Notes: generated by a model not told the origin, from the sequence alone. 56,132 nucleotides of DNA from JALONO01 sp038209965 (GCA_038209965.1 JBBQXF010000013.1:1-56132), one strand, 5' to 3'; positions 25,156 through 33,980 are shown, numbered from the stretch's first letter. Made by a program: numbers and translations.

Positions 25156-26035
25156 CTAAATGAGCGGCAAACCCAATTCCTGCAAAAAATCATTGTGCGT
25201 GTCTGTATGCGATTTTAGACGCTCATTTATGGCAATCAATTTTGCATTTACCTCACTAAGGTTAATTTCTTCTTCTTCCATCGAGGTATCCACATAATGA
25301 AAAATATTGAGGTTATACCCGTTCGTTTCAATCTCTTCCATTGAAACCTTGCGCGAATAACGGTCAATGTCTTGGCGGTAGTTATAAGTATCTACAATGC
25401 GTTCAATGTATGCTTCGCTCGGGTGTTCTGTTTTTTGCCTTTGGGAAAATGCTCGCTCGCATTGATAAACAAAACGTTGTTTTGCTTCTTACACTTTTTC
25501 AATACCAAAATATAAACTGGAATATCCGTGAGGTAGAATAAGTTGGACGGTAAACCAATGACCGTATCAATATTGTTGTCCTTTAGCAACTTGGTGCGGA
25601 TTCTTTCTTCAGCCCCACCCCGGAATAAAACCCCGTGCGGCAATATGATTGCCATTGTGCCTTCTTTGCCCAGAAAGTGAAAACCGTACAATAAAAAAGC
25701 AAAGTCGGCGGCTGATTTAAGGGCTAAACCGTAGCTCTGGAAACGAAAATCTTTTGCCAAAGTATCGTTTGGTTCCCAACGCAAACTAACCGGGAATTGG
25801 CCATAATGCCATCAAATTCGATCTTTTTTGGCCGGATTCATTTCATTGAACCCTCCCCATTGGTTGAGCAGGGTGTCTCCGTGAAATAGCTCAAAATCAG
25901 CACCTTTCATTCCGTGCTAAAGCATATTCATCCGGGCAAGGTCATAAGTGGTAATGTTTTTTCTTGCCCAAAGGTTTTGCCAATACTGCCCCCATCGTCC
26001 TTTATTCGCTTTCTTACATTCAATGCGAATCAGGG
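25156..26035 (-). pseudogene. hsdM: Type I restriction-modification methyltransferase subunit (hsdM) remnant
   Basis: Reading the minus strand across three frames gives a continuous HsdM-like C-terminal half. It runs VRKRIKDDGG, then FGQEK, ARMNML, FELFHGDTLLNQWG, EFDGIMAN, LRWEPNDTLAKDFRF, FAFLLYGFHFLGKEGTM, LPHGVLFRGGAEERIR, IDTVIGLPSNLFY, and a C-terminus ending QELGLPLI. Lesions are a frameshift near 25955-25965, a TAG inside MNML-HG at 25917-25919, destruction of the catalytic NPPF motif near 25790-25800, and a frameshift near 25430-25445. The N-terminal half, and the S and R subunits, are absent. The intact enzyme would methylate adenine; this one cannot. It abuts an IS982-type remnant at the broken end. 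Confidence 0.88.
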
Positions 26036-26082
26036 GTTAAAAGAAATAGAACAGACTTGGCGCAAGATGCGTTTGCTAATTT

Positions 26083-26340
26083 ATGACAAAAAGCGTAAAA
26101 CTCATCCGGCTATTTTACCAAGTCTGTGACTGCTACAACGAAAATTCGGCGTAGAATGTCAAACTTTTCAGCAGTAACGGGCTAAAAGATCAGATTGCCG
26201 ATGAAAAAATCATTACCATCTACCTGTTTTTGCACTATGGAAGAAAAAAAAATAAGCATAAAATCCATGTACTGCCACATGCGGACTACTGGGACAGCTG
26301 GTTTGCCCTACCAAGCTATGCCGATTGTAATTCCGTCAGC
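26083..26340 (+). mobile_element. IS982-family transposase N-terminal remnant
   Basis: From the ATG at 26083 the reading begins MTKSVKLIRLFYQVCDCYNEN, split as MTKSVKLIRLFY then QVCDCYNEN, and hits a TAG at 26152. In another frame it continues KDQIADEKIITIYLFLHYG and then HADYWDSWFALPSYA. This matches the N-terminal portion of IS982-type DDE transposases in my recollection of that family. The catalytic DDE core is missing and at least two frame breaks are present, so it is dead. It starts where the hsdM similarity ends, suggesting insertion into hsdM followed by deletion. Confidence 0.65.
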
Positions 26341-26389
26341 CCAATTTGTATAAAACCCAATGTTGGAGACTGGCATTTTTCTCGTCCGC

Positions 26390-27232
26390 TCATTTCTTTA
26401 CAAAATTAGTTTCCAAAAACTTAAAAATTAGGTCAAAATGTTTTAATGGCTCAGTGTGTCCACCTTCAATAGCAACGTGCTCAAAAGAATATTTAAACTT
26501 GTTGGCTCTAAGTCTTGTAATCATCTTTTCAGCCATTGGTGTTGAAGGACAAATCTCATCTTTTGTTGCCGAAACCAATAGAACTGATCCATTAATATTT
26601 TCAACTTTTATCAAGGCTTTTTCCTCTGCGATTGTGTCTTTGAGCATTGCAACAAATGTACCTCTTAAATCTCGTTTCATCAAAAATGGAACTGCTTCTT
26701 CATTGACAGGCACAAATGGCAATTCCTTTTTTTGATATGTCCATGTAGATGTAGTAAAGTGATTTGTATTGCCTGGGAAGGTAACATTACTTGAAACAAT
26801 ACCAACAACGCATTTAATGTCTTTATAATAACTCCCTAAAAGTAATGCCAAATCTCCCCCTCTTGAACCGCCAACAATCGCAATTTTTCTTTTATTTATC
26901 TTTTGGTTCTTGGTCGCTACTTCAATGGCATAATGAACATCTTCAATCGCTATTTTTTGTAACGTATCGGGCGTTCCATTTGCTCCAAAATAACCAATTG
27001 CTAAAAAGGCATAGCCTTTTTCAATAAATTGGTTCCTTGTTTTTTTCCAATGGTCGCTTGTCCAAGCATTGCCGCCTTCCGAGCCACCAAGTCCAACAAC
27101 TAAAGGTTGATTTTTAGCGCTTCCGAGATATAATATACTCTCAACATTTGGCGTTGCTAATGTTATTTGAGAAAATGAGTTGGACGAGATTGACATGAAT
27201 AGCCCAAAAACGAGGTGTTTTAAATTTTGCAT
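26390..27232 (-). CDS. Exported BAAT C-terminal-type alpha/beta hydrolase
   Basis: 280-aa protein. A signal peptide covers about 1-22 (from the ATG at 27232; another in-frame ATG at 27283 lies before it). The nucleophile elbow is GGSRGGDLAL near residue 125. A C-terminal GGHTEPLKHF supplies the His and KDEICPSTPM the acid, matching the bile-acid-CoA:amino-acid N-acyltransferase/acyl-CoA thioesterase C-terminal fold. Bacterial members may be esterases or thioesterases; the substrate is unknown. The gene is much more AT-rich than the flanking genome and lies 74 bases downstream of a Crp/Fnr-like gene on the same strand. It looks laterally acquired. Confidence 0.78.
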   Translation of the reverse strand: MQNLKHLVFGLFMSISSNSFSQITLATPNVESILYLGSAKNQPLVVGLGGSEGGNAWTSDHWKKTRNQFIEKGYAFLAIGYFGANGTPDTLQKIAIEDVHYAIEVATKNQKINKRKIAIVGGSRGGDLALLLGSYYKDIKCVVGIVSSNVTFPGNTNHFTTSTWTYQKKELPFVPVNEEAVPFLMKRDLRGTFVAMLKDTIAEEKALIKVENINGSVLLVSATKDEICPSTPMAEKMITRLRANKFKYSFEHVAIEGGHTEPLKHFDLIFKFLETNFVKK

Positions 27233-27306
27233 TTCGATTGTTTTTAAATTTTGAAATGCAAAGTTGGGATTTAAAATCTTCATAATTTTTGACCTATATC
27301 AAAAAA

Positions 27307-27885
27307 TCACTTTTCAGCTCTAATCCTGCTTAATGTTTCTTGTGTGATGCCTAAATAACTTGCTGTCATTCCCAAAGGAATACGAGCATGGATGTCTGGA
27401 TAAGTTGAACAAAAATGTTCGTACTTTTCTTTTGCAGTTGTAAATCTTAAAGATGTTATTCTTTCCATTAAGTGTCCGAATGTTGTCCCCATTGAAAGAC
27501 GAGAATATCGTTCCATTTCAGGGAAATTTCCTAACAGAAACACAAGGTCGTTCATGTGTAAACAAAAAACATTAGTATTTTCAATTGCGTCAATGTAATA
27601 AATATCGAGTTGTCTTTGCATAAAGCTACGTGGCGAATTTATCCATTCAGCTTCACTGCAAAAGTATTCGCTTATTTCTTTTCCGTCTTTGATAAAGTAA
27701 GTCCGTAAAAGTCCTTTTTGGATAAAGTAACTTTTAGTGCAAATGGTGTGAGCATTATGAACGAGTTTGCCCTTTTTAAAAGTCTTTAAAACAAGTCTGT
27801 TAGCAAGCTCACTTTTTAAAATGCCACTTAGTTTTATATACTTTTCAAAGTGTCGAAATATTTCGTCTGTCTGTTCGATAGTCTG
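27307..27885 (-). CDS. Crp/Fnr-like regulator, start codon not visible
   Basis: The frame is open from 27885 to the TGA at 27307 and codes about 192 residues. The N-terminal cyclic-nucleotide-binding fold is recognisable in FRHFEKYIKLSG, YFIQKGLLRTYFIKDGKE and EYFCSEAEWI. The C-terminal part (FGHLMERITSLRFTTAKEKYEHF, shown in parts as GHLMERITSL and TAKEKYEHF, then ASYLGITQETLSRIRAEK) is a winged helix of the Crp type used by many Bacteroidota. No ATG, GTG or TTG is available before residue about 88, and a stop sits just upstream. Either the 5' end is lost, an unusual start is used, or the read has an error. It lies upstream of the hydrolase and may control it. Confidence 0.65.
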   Translation of the reverse strand, partial: QTIEQTDEIFRHFEKYIKLSGILKSELANRLVLKTFKKGKLVHNAHTICTKSYFIQKGLLRTYFIKDGKEISEYFCSEAEWINSPRSFMQRQLDIYYIDAIENTNVFCLHMNDLVFLLGNFPEMERYSRLSMGTTFGHLMERITSLRFTTAKEKYEHFCSTYPDIHARIPLGMTASYLGITQETLSRIRAEK

Positions 27886-28480
27886 TCAGTTTATTGTTGT
27901 TTATGCAGTTCTGTACGCTTGCAGCTAACGTCAGTCCGTCTAAAAACTATACAGTACAAAGATAGCACAAATCCAAGAAAACGCCCCAATTTGTGGAATG
28001 AAATTTATTATAGGAAAAAACAGAGCCACTTGAAGAACTGGTACCGCCCGACAATGTGGTTCGGCGCGTGAACCTTTTTGTGGAGAGCCTGGACTTGGCA
28101 CCTTTGGGCTTTAAGATGGATTTTAGCGAAAATGGCAGACCAGCTCATCACCCCAAAGCCTTGCTGTCCCCCTCAAACCGAAAAACCTAATCCACTTCAA
28201 ATTCATCGTGCCAGAGGTTGTTTTTGCCGTTCCCGCCAATCAAGCATTGTGGTTGCAGGTTAAAATCTGCTACCTAGCCCGCTTGGCGCAATTGGGCCAA
28301 GGTATCAACCAAGGTATTTTCCATTTTTTTGCTTTTTAGCTACATCAATGCGATGTTGTCGGTAGCCAGCCCAACTCGCTAGTCAGGCTGGCTATCAAGC
28401 AACACTGCTCACCCGTTCTTTTACCAAATTTACCTTTTTTGGCCCTTTTACCAACGAACCAGCCCACCGCTGTTGCTATG
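27886..28480. other. Scarred gap containing an IS1182-type remnant
   Basis: Apart from the transposase fragment at 28014-28190, it holds an open stretch at about 28186-28335 (VPEVVFAVPANQALWLQV) that I cannot assign. Composition returns to G+C-rich at about 28020, marking the right edge of the AT-rich island. Confidence 0.45.
28014..28190 (+). mobile_element. IS1182-family transposase N-terminal remnant
   Basis: A 58-codon frame without its own start reads EPLEELVPPDNVVRRVN, then FVESLDLAPLGF and ENGRPAHHPKALL before a TAA at 28188. The pattern LVP-N-VRRV followed by GRPA-HPK is the well-known N-terminal region of IS1182-type (and related DUF772) transposases. The catalytic domain is missing. 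It marks the right end of the decayed island. No terminal repeats could be defined by eye. Confidence 0.7.
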
Positions 28481-29299
28481 TCAAAACAAGGTCATTGGGT
28501 CGTCCACTACCCGAAAATCCTCATTGAACCCCGCCAACTGCCGCATGTCTTGGTCGGAAAGCTGGAAATCCCACACCGCGAAATTTTCTTGCAACCGCGC
28601 CAGTTGGGCTGTTTTGGGGATGGTGGACACCCCCAACTGAATGGCCCACCGGATAATGATCTGGGCCGGGGTCTTGCCGTAGCGCTGGGCCAAGGCCAAA
28701 AGTTTGGGATCGCCAAACCGCTGCCCGCGCACCAAGGGCGAATACGCTTGCAACACAGTCTGTTGTTGCTGGCATTGGGCCAGTAGATCGGCCAAGAACA
28801 AATAGGGGCTGAACTCCACTTGGTTGACCGCCGGAACGAGGGTGGCATACTCGGCCAATTGGTGGAGGAACGGCCCCAAATAATTGGCCACGCCAATGGC
28901 CCGCACCTGTTTTTCGGTGGCCAGCCGCTCCAGGGCTTGCCACGTGGCCTTGCGGGAAGCTTTGAGTGGCCAATGGATCAAATAAAGGTCGATATAATCA
29001 ACGTTGAGCTTTTGGCGGCTCACCTCAAAGGCCCGCAAAGTGGTGTCATATCCCTGATCAGCGTCGTGGACTTTGGTCGTGACGAAAATATCGTGCCGGG
29101 GCAGGCCACTGGCGCCGATCGCCCGGCCCACTTCGGCTTCGTTGCGGTACATGGCGGCAGTGTCGATGAGCCGATAGCCAATTTCAAGGGCTTGGCTGAC
29201 CGTTCGTTCCGCTTCTTGGTGGTACATATCGTACACGCCAAGGCCCAAGAGCGGCATCTCGATCCCGTTGTTGAGCAGCGTGGTGGGGTTGGTCACCAT
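28481..29299 (-). CDS. Aldo/keto reductase
   Basis: 272-aa NADPH-dependent TIM-barrel reductase of the AKR5-like group, acting on aldehydes, ketones or sugar derivatives. The catalytic tetrad is visible: D46 and Y51 in DTAAMYRNEAEVG, K76 in TTKVHDAD and H109 in LYLIHWP. A cofactor-binding IPKTAQLARLQEN follows near the C-terminus. The ATG at 29299 overlaps the stop of the upstream dioxygenase gene by seven bases (ATGGTGA arrangement), strong evidence for translational coupling. The longer frame upstream lies inside the dioxygenase gene in another phase. The substrate is likely linked to the dioxygenase but unknown. Confidence 0.9.
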   Translation of the reverse strand: MVTNPTTLLNNGIEMPLLGLGVYDMYHQEAERTVSQALEIGYRLIDTAAMYRNEAEVGRAIGASGLPRHDIFVTTKVHDADQGYDTTLRAFEVSRQKLNVDYIDLYLIHWPLKASRKATWQALERLATEKQVRAIGVANYLGPFLHQLAEYATLVPAVNQVEFSPYLFLADLLAQCQQQQTVLQAYSPLVRGQRFGDPKLLALAQRYGKTPAQIIIRWAIQLGVSTIPKTAQLARLQENFAVWDFQLSDQDMRQLAGFNEDFRVVDDPMTLF

Positions 29300-30276
29300 T
29301 TTTTCAGGCCCAACAGTTTTTTGCCCAGTGCGCTCAGCTCGCTCGTTTGGTATTTGGTCTGTTCCCAGTTGCGCGGGTCGCCGGGGAACGCATACCCCTC
29401 GGGCGCGACGCGGTTCTGCCATGAATTGATCCTCCATTGGCGCAGGGCCTCGTTGTCTTCCTCGGCGGGCATCATGGAGATATACTGGGCGATCCGTACC
29501 CGGTTTTCCGTTCGGTTTGGGCGGATTCCGTGGGCCAGCGAACTGTTGAAAATGAGCAGATCGCCCGCTTCCATTTTGACTTTCACCAGTTCAAAACCAG
29601 TGATATCGGGCTTGAAATGATCGCGGTCTGCGGGTTGGGAGAGTTTCCACGTGTCATACGTGCGGAACAGCTCGGGCACACACTGGAACCCGCCCATATT
29701 TTCGTCATCCTGATCGGCCAGGGCCAGCACTCCCTGCACGTTCTGGGGCTTGGTGTCTGGGTCGTAGTCCCAGTGGATAAAGCCCTTGAACACATGGTCG
29801 GGCCGCATGGGCAAGTTCAGGTTGGCCCGGTCGATGGTTACCCAGAGCTGCTCATGGCCCCACACATCGGTGAAGGCTTCGTACAGCCGCTGGCATTGGC
29901 GGTTGGCCCACATGTGGGGGTGGTTGTAAATTTCCACCATCCCGCTGTTGGTCAGCTCCTTCATTTTGATTTCGGCCCGGGGCGGGGCATACCAAGTGGT
30001 GGGATCGTTGGGGTTTTTTTCTTCAAATTCCCACAGCAGATCTACCATGTGCTGGCAGTTTTCTTTGGGCACTGCATTTTTGACAACAATGTAGCCATTG
30101 TGCACCCAAAAAGCCCAATCCGCCTCCGACAATACCTTGAGCGGCTTGCCATTGGCGCGATCGTTGAGTTTCAAGTGGCTCGACATGGCCGTCGAGGGAT
30201 TGCCCGGGATCTCGGTGTGGGCATTGTTGGGGAGCATGGTCGCTGGGGCCATGGTCGGAGTCGTTTTCGTTTCCAT
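29293..30276 (-). CDS. Phytanoyl-CoA dioxygenase (PhyH) family protein
   Basis: 327-aa Fe(II)/2-oxoglutarate-dependent oxygenase, expected to hydroxylate a small molecule with release of CO2 and succinate. The iron triad is HWD (H168, D170) and the distal His in SSLAHGIRPN (H249). The arginine that binds 2-oxoglutarate is expected in NRVRIAQY (about 258-265). The first 40 residues are a low-complexity Thr/Pro-rich leader with no signal peptide. It overlaps the aldo/keto reductase gene and is divergent from an AraC regulator, a typical layout for a small inducible catabolic unit. A TATCTTTG -7-like box lies upstream. Confidence 0.88.
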   Translation of the reverse strand: METKTTPTMAPATMLPNNAHTEIPGNPSTAMSSHLKLNDRANGKPLKVLSEADWAFWVHNGYIVVKNAVPKENCQHMVDLLWEFEEKNPNDPTTWYAPPRAEIKMKELTNSGMVEIYNHPHMWANRQCQRLYEAFTDVWGHEQLWVTIDRANLNLPMRPDHVFKGFIHWDYDPDTKPQNVQGVLALADQDDENMGGFQCVPELFRTYDTWKLSQPADRDHFKPDITGFELVKVKMEAGDLLIFNSSLAHGIRPNRTENRVRIAQYISMMPAEEDNEALRQWRINSWQNRVAPEGYAFPGDPRNWEQTKYQTSELSALGKKLLGLKKW

Positions 30277-30307
30277 GTTTGAGAAGTTTTTACCTAACTT
30301 TATATGG

Positions 30308-30315
30308 CAAAGATA
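30308..30315 (-). promoter_or_regulatory. Candidate -7 box for the PhyH/AKR operon
   Basis: On the minus strand this reads TATCTTTG, fitting TAnnTTTG, 31 bases before the dioxygenase ATG. No -33 TTG at the ideal distance was found. Confidence 0.35.
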
Positions 30316-30420
30316 ATTGGGAACATTGACCCGCGCTCCGCCCCCAATTGCGTTTTTTTGTGCTCCATTGACTTAAATTGGTGGAACGGTTGGGTAACGG
30401 GATAAATTAACACCAATACT

Positions 30421-31281
30421 ATGAAAATTGCCCTCGAGAAAATCCGGCCCGACTTGGGCAGTTCGTTCAGGATCTTGGTCAATCCCAAGCTTCAGGATCA
30501 CTTTTATTGGCACTACCACCCCGAGTATGAGATCATTTTCATCACCGGTTCAGATGGCACCCGGCACATTGGCGAGCACTTGGCCAAATATGAGGGCAGC
30601 GACTTGGCATTTATCGGCCCCAATGTGCCCCACCTCAACTTTGATTATGGCATCCGCACCAGCTACGAAAAAATAGTGGTGCAAATGAGCGAAGATTTTT
30701 TGGGCGAAAGTTTACAAAAAATCCCAGAATTATCAGAGATTCGGCAGCTTTTTGAGCGGGCCAAAACCGTGGTCCTGTTTCGGGGAGAAACCAAACGTTT
30801 GGTGGGCGAGCGGCTAAAGCAGCTCATTCAGGCAACCCACTTCCGGCAGTTCATTGATCTGTTGGAGATTTTTCAAGTATTGGCCAGCAGCCACGAATAC
30901 GAGGTACTGGGCGTGCAGCCCGTTGGGCAAAGTTACAACCTTAAGGAGCAGCAGCGGCTGCGCAATGTCTATCACTTCGTTGACCAGCATTACCAGCGCC
31001 GGATCGCGATGTCGGAAATAGTGGCCCTGAGCAATCTCTCCACGGCGGCCTTTTGTCGTTATTTTAAACGGATGACCCAAATGACCTTTACCCAATTTCT
31101 AAACCAATACCGGATCAACCAAGCCAAAAAACTGTTATTGCAAGACTACAACGTGACCGAAGCTTGCTATGGAAGTGGCTTTGAAAACCTGTCGTATTTC
31201 AATAAATCGTTCAAAAAGCTGACCAACGAAAACCCCTCCGAGTTCAAAAAGCGGCACATAGGCCGATCCCAACCGAATTGA
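30421..31281 (+). CDS. AraC-family regulator with cupin sensor domain
   Basis: 286-aa transcription factor. Residues about 15-110 form a cupin-like ligand domain with an HYHPEYEIIFI metal-type motif near 32-42. Residues about 180-285 hold two helix-turn-helices (MSEIVALSNLSTAAFCRYFK and EACYGSGFENLSYFNKSFKK), the AraC signature. It is divergently transcribed from the PhyH/AKR operon over a 144-base gap, so it most likely controls that operon. The ligand is unknown, but AraC proteins with cupin sensors often bind sugars or related compounds. Confidence 0.9.
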   Translation: MKIALEKIRPDLGSSFRILVNPKLQDHFYWHYHPEYEIIFITGSDGTRHIGEHLAKYEGSDLAFIGPNVPHLNFDYGIRTSYEKIVVQMSEDFLGESLQKIPELSEIRQLFERAKTVVLFRGETKRLVGERLKQLIQATHFRQFIDLLEIFQVLASSHEYEVLGVQPVGQSYNLKEQQRLRNVYHFVDQHYQRRIAMSEIVALSNLSTAAFCRYFKRMTQMTFTQFLNQYRINQAKKLLLQDYNVTEACYGSGFENLSYFNKSFKKLTNENPSEFKKRHIGRSQPN

Positions 31282-31621
31282 AACCGATCCAACACCGACC
31301 GATCGCTGCGCCCAGCGCATTTGAGGAAAACTTTTTGTTGATTTTTTCACTATTGCCCCACTATTTGTTTGGCTAATATGAGGAGATTAACTAGCTTTAA
31401 GGAGGCAAATCTTTTTGGTTGCCGAGGCAAATCGCATTGCTAAAATACCGTCCAATCCAAATATAGCGCCGGGCAAATAATTTTGGCAACAAGGCGCCGA
31501 TTAGCCAATGGGCCGGATCATCTATCCTTGAAACGGAAAAAAATTTAGCTTTCTCTTGTATTTAAACCATTGAAAATTAAGTAGTTGATTTTTTAAATCA
31601 TTGTAACACCCCGCTTGAAGT
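31282..31621. other. 340-base gap, no gene seen
   Basis: The stretch is AT-rich, with stops in all frames. It should contain the promoter of the following hydrolase; no -7 box of the expected form stood out. Confidence 0.4.
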
Positions 31622-32500
31622 ATGAATAAACCCAAGCAAATATTATCCTTTTTCAAACGGCCAAGCGTGATTATCGGACTGGCCATCATCGGGCTGAGCC
31701 AACTCGCCTCCGCCTGTATGCAGTTTCGGATGAGCGACCAGCAAGTGGCCGAACACTTTAAGCTCAAGCAGCACAAGCCCACTTTTCATACCTACCAAGT
31801 GGGCAAACGCACCATGCACTACGCCGAGATTGGGGCCGATACCCTCCCGACCGTCTTGCTCATCCACGGATCGCCGGGCGCATGGGATGGGTTCATCACC
31901 TACCTTGACGATTCGCTCCTGATGAGCAAAATGCGGCTCATTGCCGTGGATCGACCGGGTTTTGGCAAGTCGGACTTTGGCTTGGCTGAGCGCGATTTGC
32001 AGAAACAAGCCGAACTCCTCAAGCCAATCTTGGAAAACAACAAGAGCAAGCCCATGATCCTCGTTGGCCATTCTTATGGTGGCCCGCTCATTGCCCGGCT
32101 GGCCATGGACTATCCCGCGCTGGTGGGTGGGCTGGTGTTCTTGGCGCCGTCCATCGATCCAAAACTGGAGGAGACCAAGTGGTTCCAATATCCGGCCGAA
32201 TGGTGGCTGATCAATTGGCTGTTCCCACGTTCACTACTGGTTGCCAACCGCGAAATCCGGCATTTGGCTCAGGATTTGACCGCTGCTCTGCCACTGTGGC
32301 AAAACATCAAAGTGCCCGTTATTTATATCCAAGGTGAAAAAGATAGCCTAGTGCCGATTGGCAATGCCGATTTTGCCCAGAAAATGCTAGTCAATGCCAA
32401 GCTGGAAATGATCCGGTTGCCGGGCGCAGATCATTTTATCCCGTGGTCACACGAAAAAATTGTTAAGCAAGCCCTACTTAAAGCCGTCAATGGCTTTTGA
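31622..32500 (+). CDS. Membrane-anchored alpha/beta hydrolase
   Basis: 292-aa hydrolase. A hydrophobic N-terminus (about 16-32) ends in LASAC, so it is probably a lipoprotein or membrane-anchored. The oxyanion segment HGSPGAWDGF is near residue 81 and the nucleophile Ser lies in VGHSYGGPL near 140. The acid is likely in GEKDSLVPIG and the His in ADHFIPWSH. This is a standard, complete triad. The substrate cannot be told from sequence; lipase, esterase and epoxide-hydrolase-like roles all fit. It is followed by an unrelated membrane gene 99 bases on. Confidence 0.82.
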   Translation: MNKPKQILSFFKRPSVIIGLAIIGLSQLASACMQFRMSDQQVAEHFKLKQHKPTFHTYQVGKRTMHYAEIGADTLPTVLLIHGSPGAWDGFITYLDDSLLMSKMRLIAVDRPGFGKSDFGLAERDLQKQAELLKPILENNKSKPMILVGHSYGGPLIARLAMDYPALVGGLVFLAPSIDPKLEETKWFQYPAEWWLINWLFPRSLLVANREIRHLAQDLTAALPLWQNIKVPVIYIQGEKDSLVPIGNADFAQKMLVNAKLEMIRLPGADHFIPWSHEKIVKQALLKAVNGF

Positions 32501-32599
32501 GGTGGTTTGGTCAGGCCGTCAAGTAGGACAATCCGTTGGGCCAATCCGTTGGTGATCATCCGTATGAGTGCTTAACTTTGTCCACTAACCCTCTATGTA

Positions 32600-33766
32600 A
32601 TGCAACCGGCCCCGCCTCCTAGTGACAAGCCGCTTTTCCAGATCAAGGGTTCCAATAGCTATTTGCTGGGTTTTTTGCTGTTTGCGGTCGTTGGGGCCGG
32701 TCTGGGTTATTTCGTTTTCAGCGATGGTTTACTTCAGAGCAGTTGCTACTGGGCGGCCGGTATGTTCAGCACTTGGGCCACTATTGACTATTTATTTTGG
32801 CACAAAAGCCAAGTGGTGCTCACGGCCAATGAAATAAAGATCGTAAGCGGGGTAAGGAGCCGAAGCCAAGCATATGCCCTGTCCGAGATCTTGGAAGTTA
32901 CCATCCAACTGGAAACGGCCACCGGGACAGCGGAACGCCCGCTCGCTGAAATCGATTGGGCCACCACTGACAGCAAAAAGATCAAGGAGCTGGTCTTGAT
33001 CACCAAACTGGGTGAAAAAATAGAGCTGCCCAGTTTTGGGTACGATCTCCTGCCCTACCAGCGCTTTTTGGAAACCTTTGGCCTAGCGATCGCCAACGGG
33101 CAAATACGCTTGGGCAATCGGGGTTTCTTGCCGACAGTCGGGGAAATCCAGCCCAAAGTGGGTCAGGCGCCGCCCGTTTCGGAAGAACTACAAAGAATTC
33201 AGGAAGCGTTGGCCAGTTGCCAAGCGTATTTGGCAACGGATCGTGCTCTTGCCGGGTCGCTCCAGCAAAACTTGTTGGCGGCCTATCAATCGGTGTATCA
33301 GGTGCATAGCTTCCCCGAAAAGGACGAACTGGCTCCTTTCCGGCCCGACGTGTTGCACCGCCAACGGGTGGATGGTCAATGGCCATGTTTTATCCAAGGC
33401 GATTTGCAGCCCGATGTGAGCCACGCGGATCTGGAGCTGGCCAACCGCTTGGCCGAGGCCGCCCACCAGCACTTGGTCATGGTCCAACAGCGGATCAAGC
33501 TCTATCTGGGCACGCAAAAAGAATTGGAGCGACCGGCCGCTGAATGTCGACGTCGAGATAAATTGCGCACTATTGCCGGTAATCTGGACAGCTTGCAACA
33601 AACCAACGCCGCCCAGTCCGAGGTGGACAGTGGGCTATCGCACGAGTTGACCAGCGTGGAGCAATGGCAAAAACTGGTGGCCGAACTGAACGCCCCGGAC
33701 GATCTGGCCAAAGCCGAGGAGTTAAAACAGTATGCTGACTTGCTGAAAGGACATTCTGGCAAATAA
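32600..33766 (+). CDS. Unrecognised membrane protein with PH-like segment and coiled-coil tail
   Basis: 388-aa protein I do not recognise. Two hydrophobic helices lie at about 20-42 and 48-66. They are followed by a beta-rich stretch (about 70-150, SQVVLTANEIKIVSGV, ELVLITKLGEKIELPSFGY) that resembles a bacterial PH-like domain. The C-terminal 200 residues are helical and Glu/Gln/Leu-rich, including a region rich in paired charges (EELQRIQEALASCQAYL, ERPAAECRRRDKL), likely coiled coil in the cytoplasm. No signal peptide or catalytic motif is seen. It sits alone between a hydrolase and gcdH. Codon use is host-like, so it is a resident gene. Confidence 0.65.
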   Translation: MQPAPPPSDKPLFQIKGSNSYLLGFLLFAVVGAGLGYFVFSDGLLQSSCYWAAGMFSTWATIDYLFWHKSQVVLTANEIKIVSGVRSRSQAYALSEILEVTIQLETATGTAERPLAEIDWATTDSKKIKELVLITKLGEKIELPSFGYDLLPYQRFLETFGLAIANGQIRLGNRGFLPTVGEIQPKVGQAPPVSEELQRIQEALASCQAYLATDRALAGSLQQNLLAAYQSVYQVHSFPEKDELAPFRPDVLHRQRVDGQWPCFIQGDLQPDVSHADLELANRLAEAAHQHLVMVQQRIKLYLGTQKELERPAAECRRRDKLRTIAGNLDSLQQTNAAQSEVDSGLSHELTSVEQWQKLVAELNAPDDLAKAEELKQYADLLKGHSGK

Positions 33767-33950
33767 ACAATTGGGCTGAATGGCCCGTTAGTACCGACTG
33801 TGGGCCAATGAGTGGGGCAAGCCATTTTTGCTGACCCGACCCCGGGTCCAACTCCGGCCCAGCGATCCATTTTTGAAAATGATCCCGCACCGAAACCAAA
33901 AAATCACCTTGATCTTGGTGCCAATTAGCAACATCCACTTTCCCTTGGTA

Positions 33951-33958
33951 TAATTTTG
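33951..33958 (+). promoter_or_regulatory. Candidate -7 box for gcdH
   Basis: TAATTTTG fits TAnnTTTG and lies 22 bases before the gcdH ATG. The -33 element is not clear. Confidence 0.35.
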
Positions 33959-33980
33959 TGTTCCAATAACCTTCCCAATC

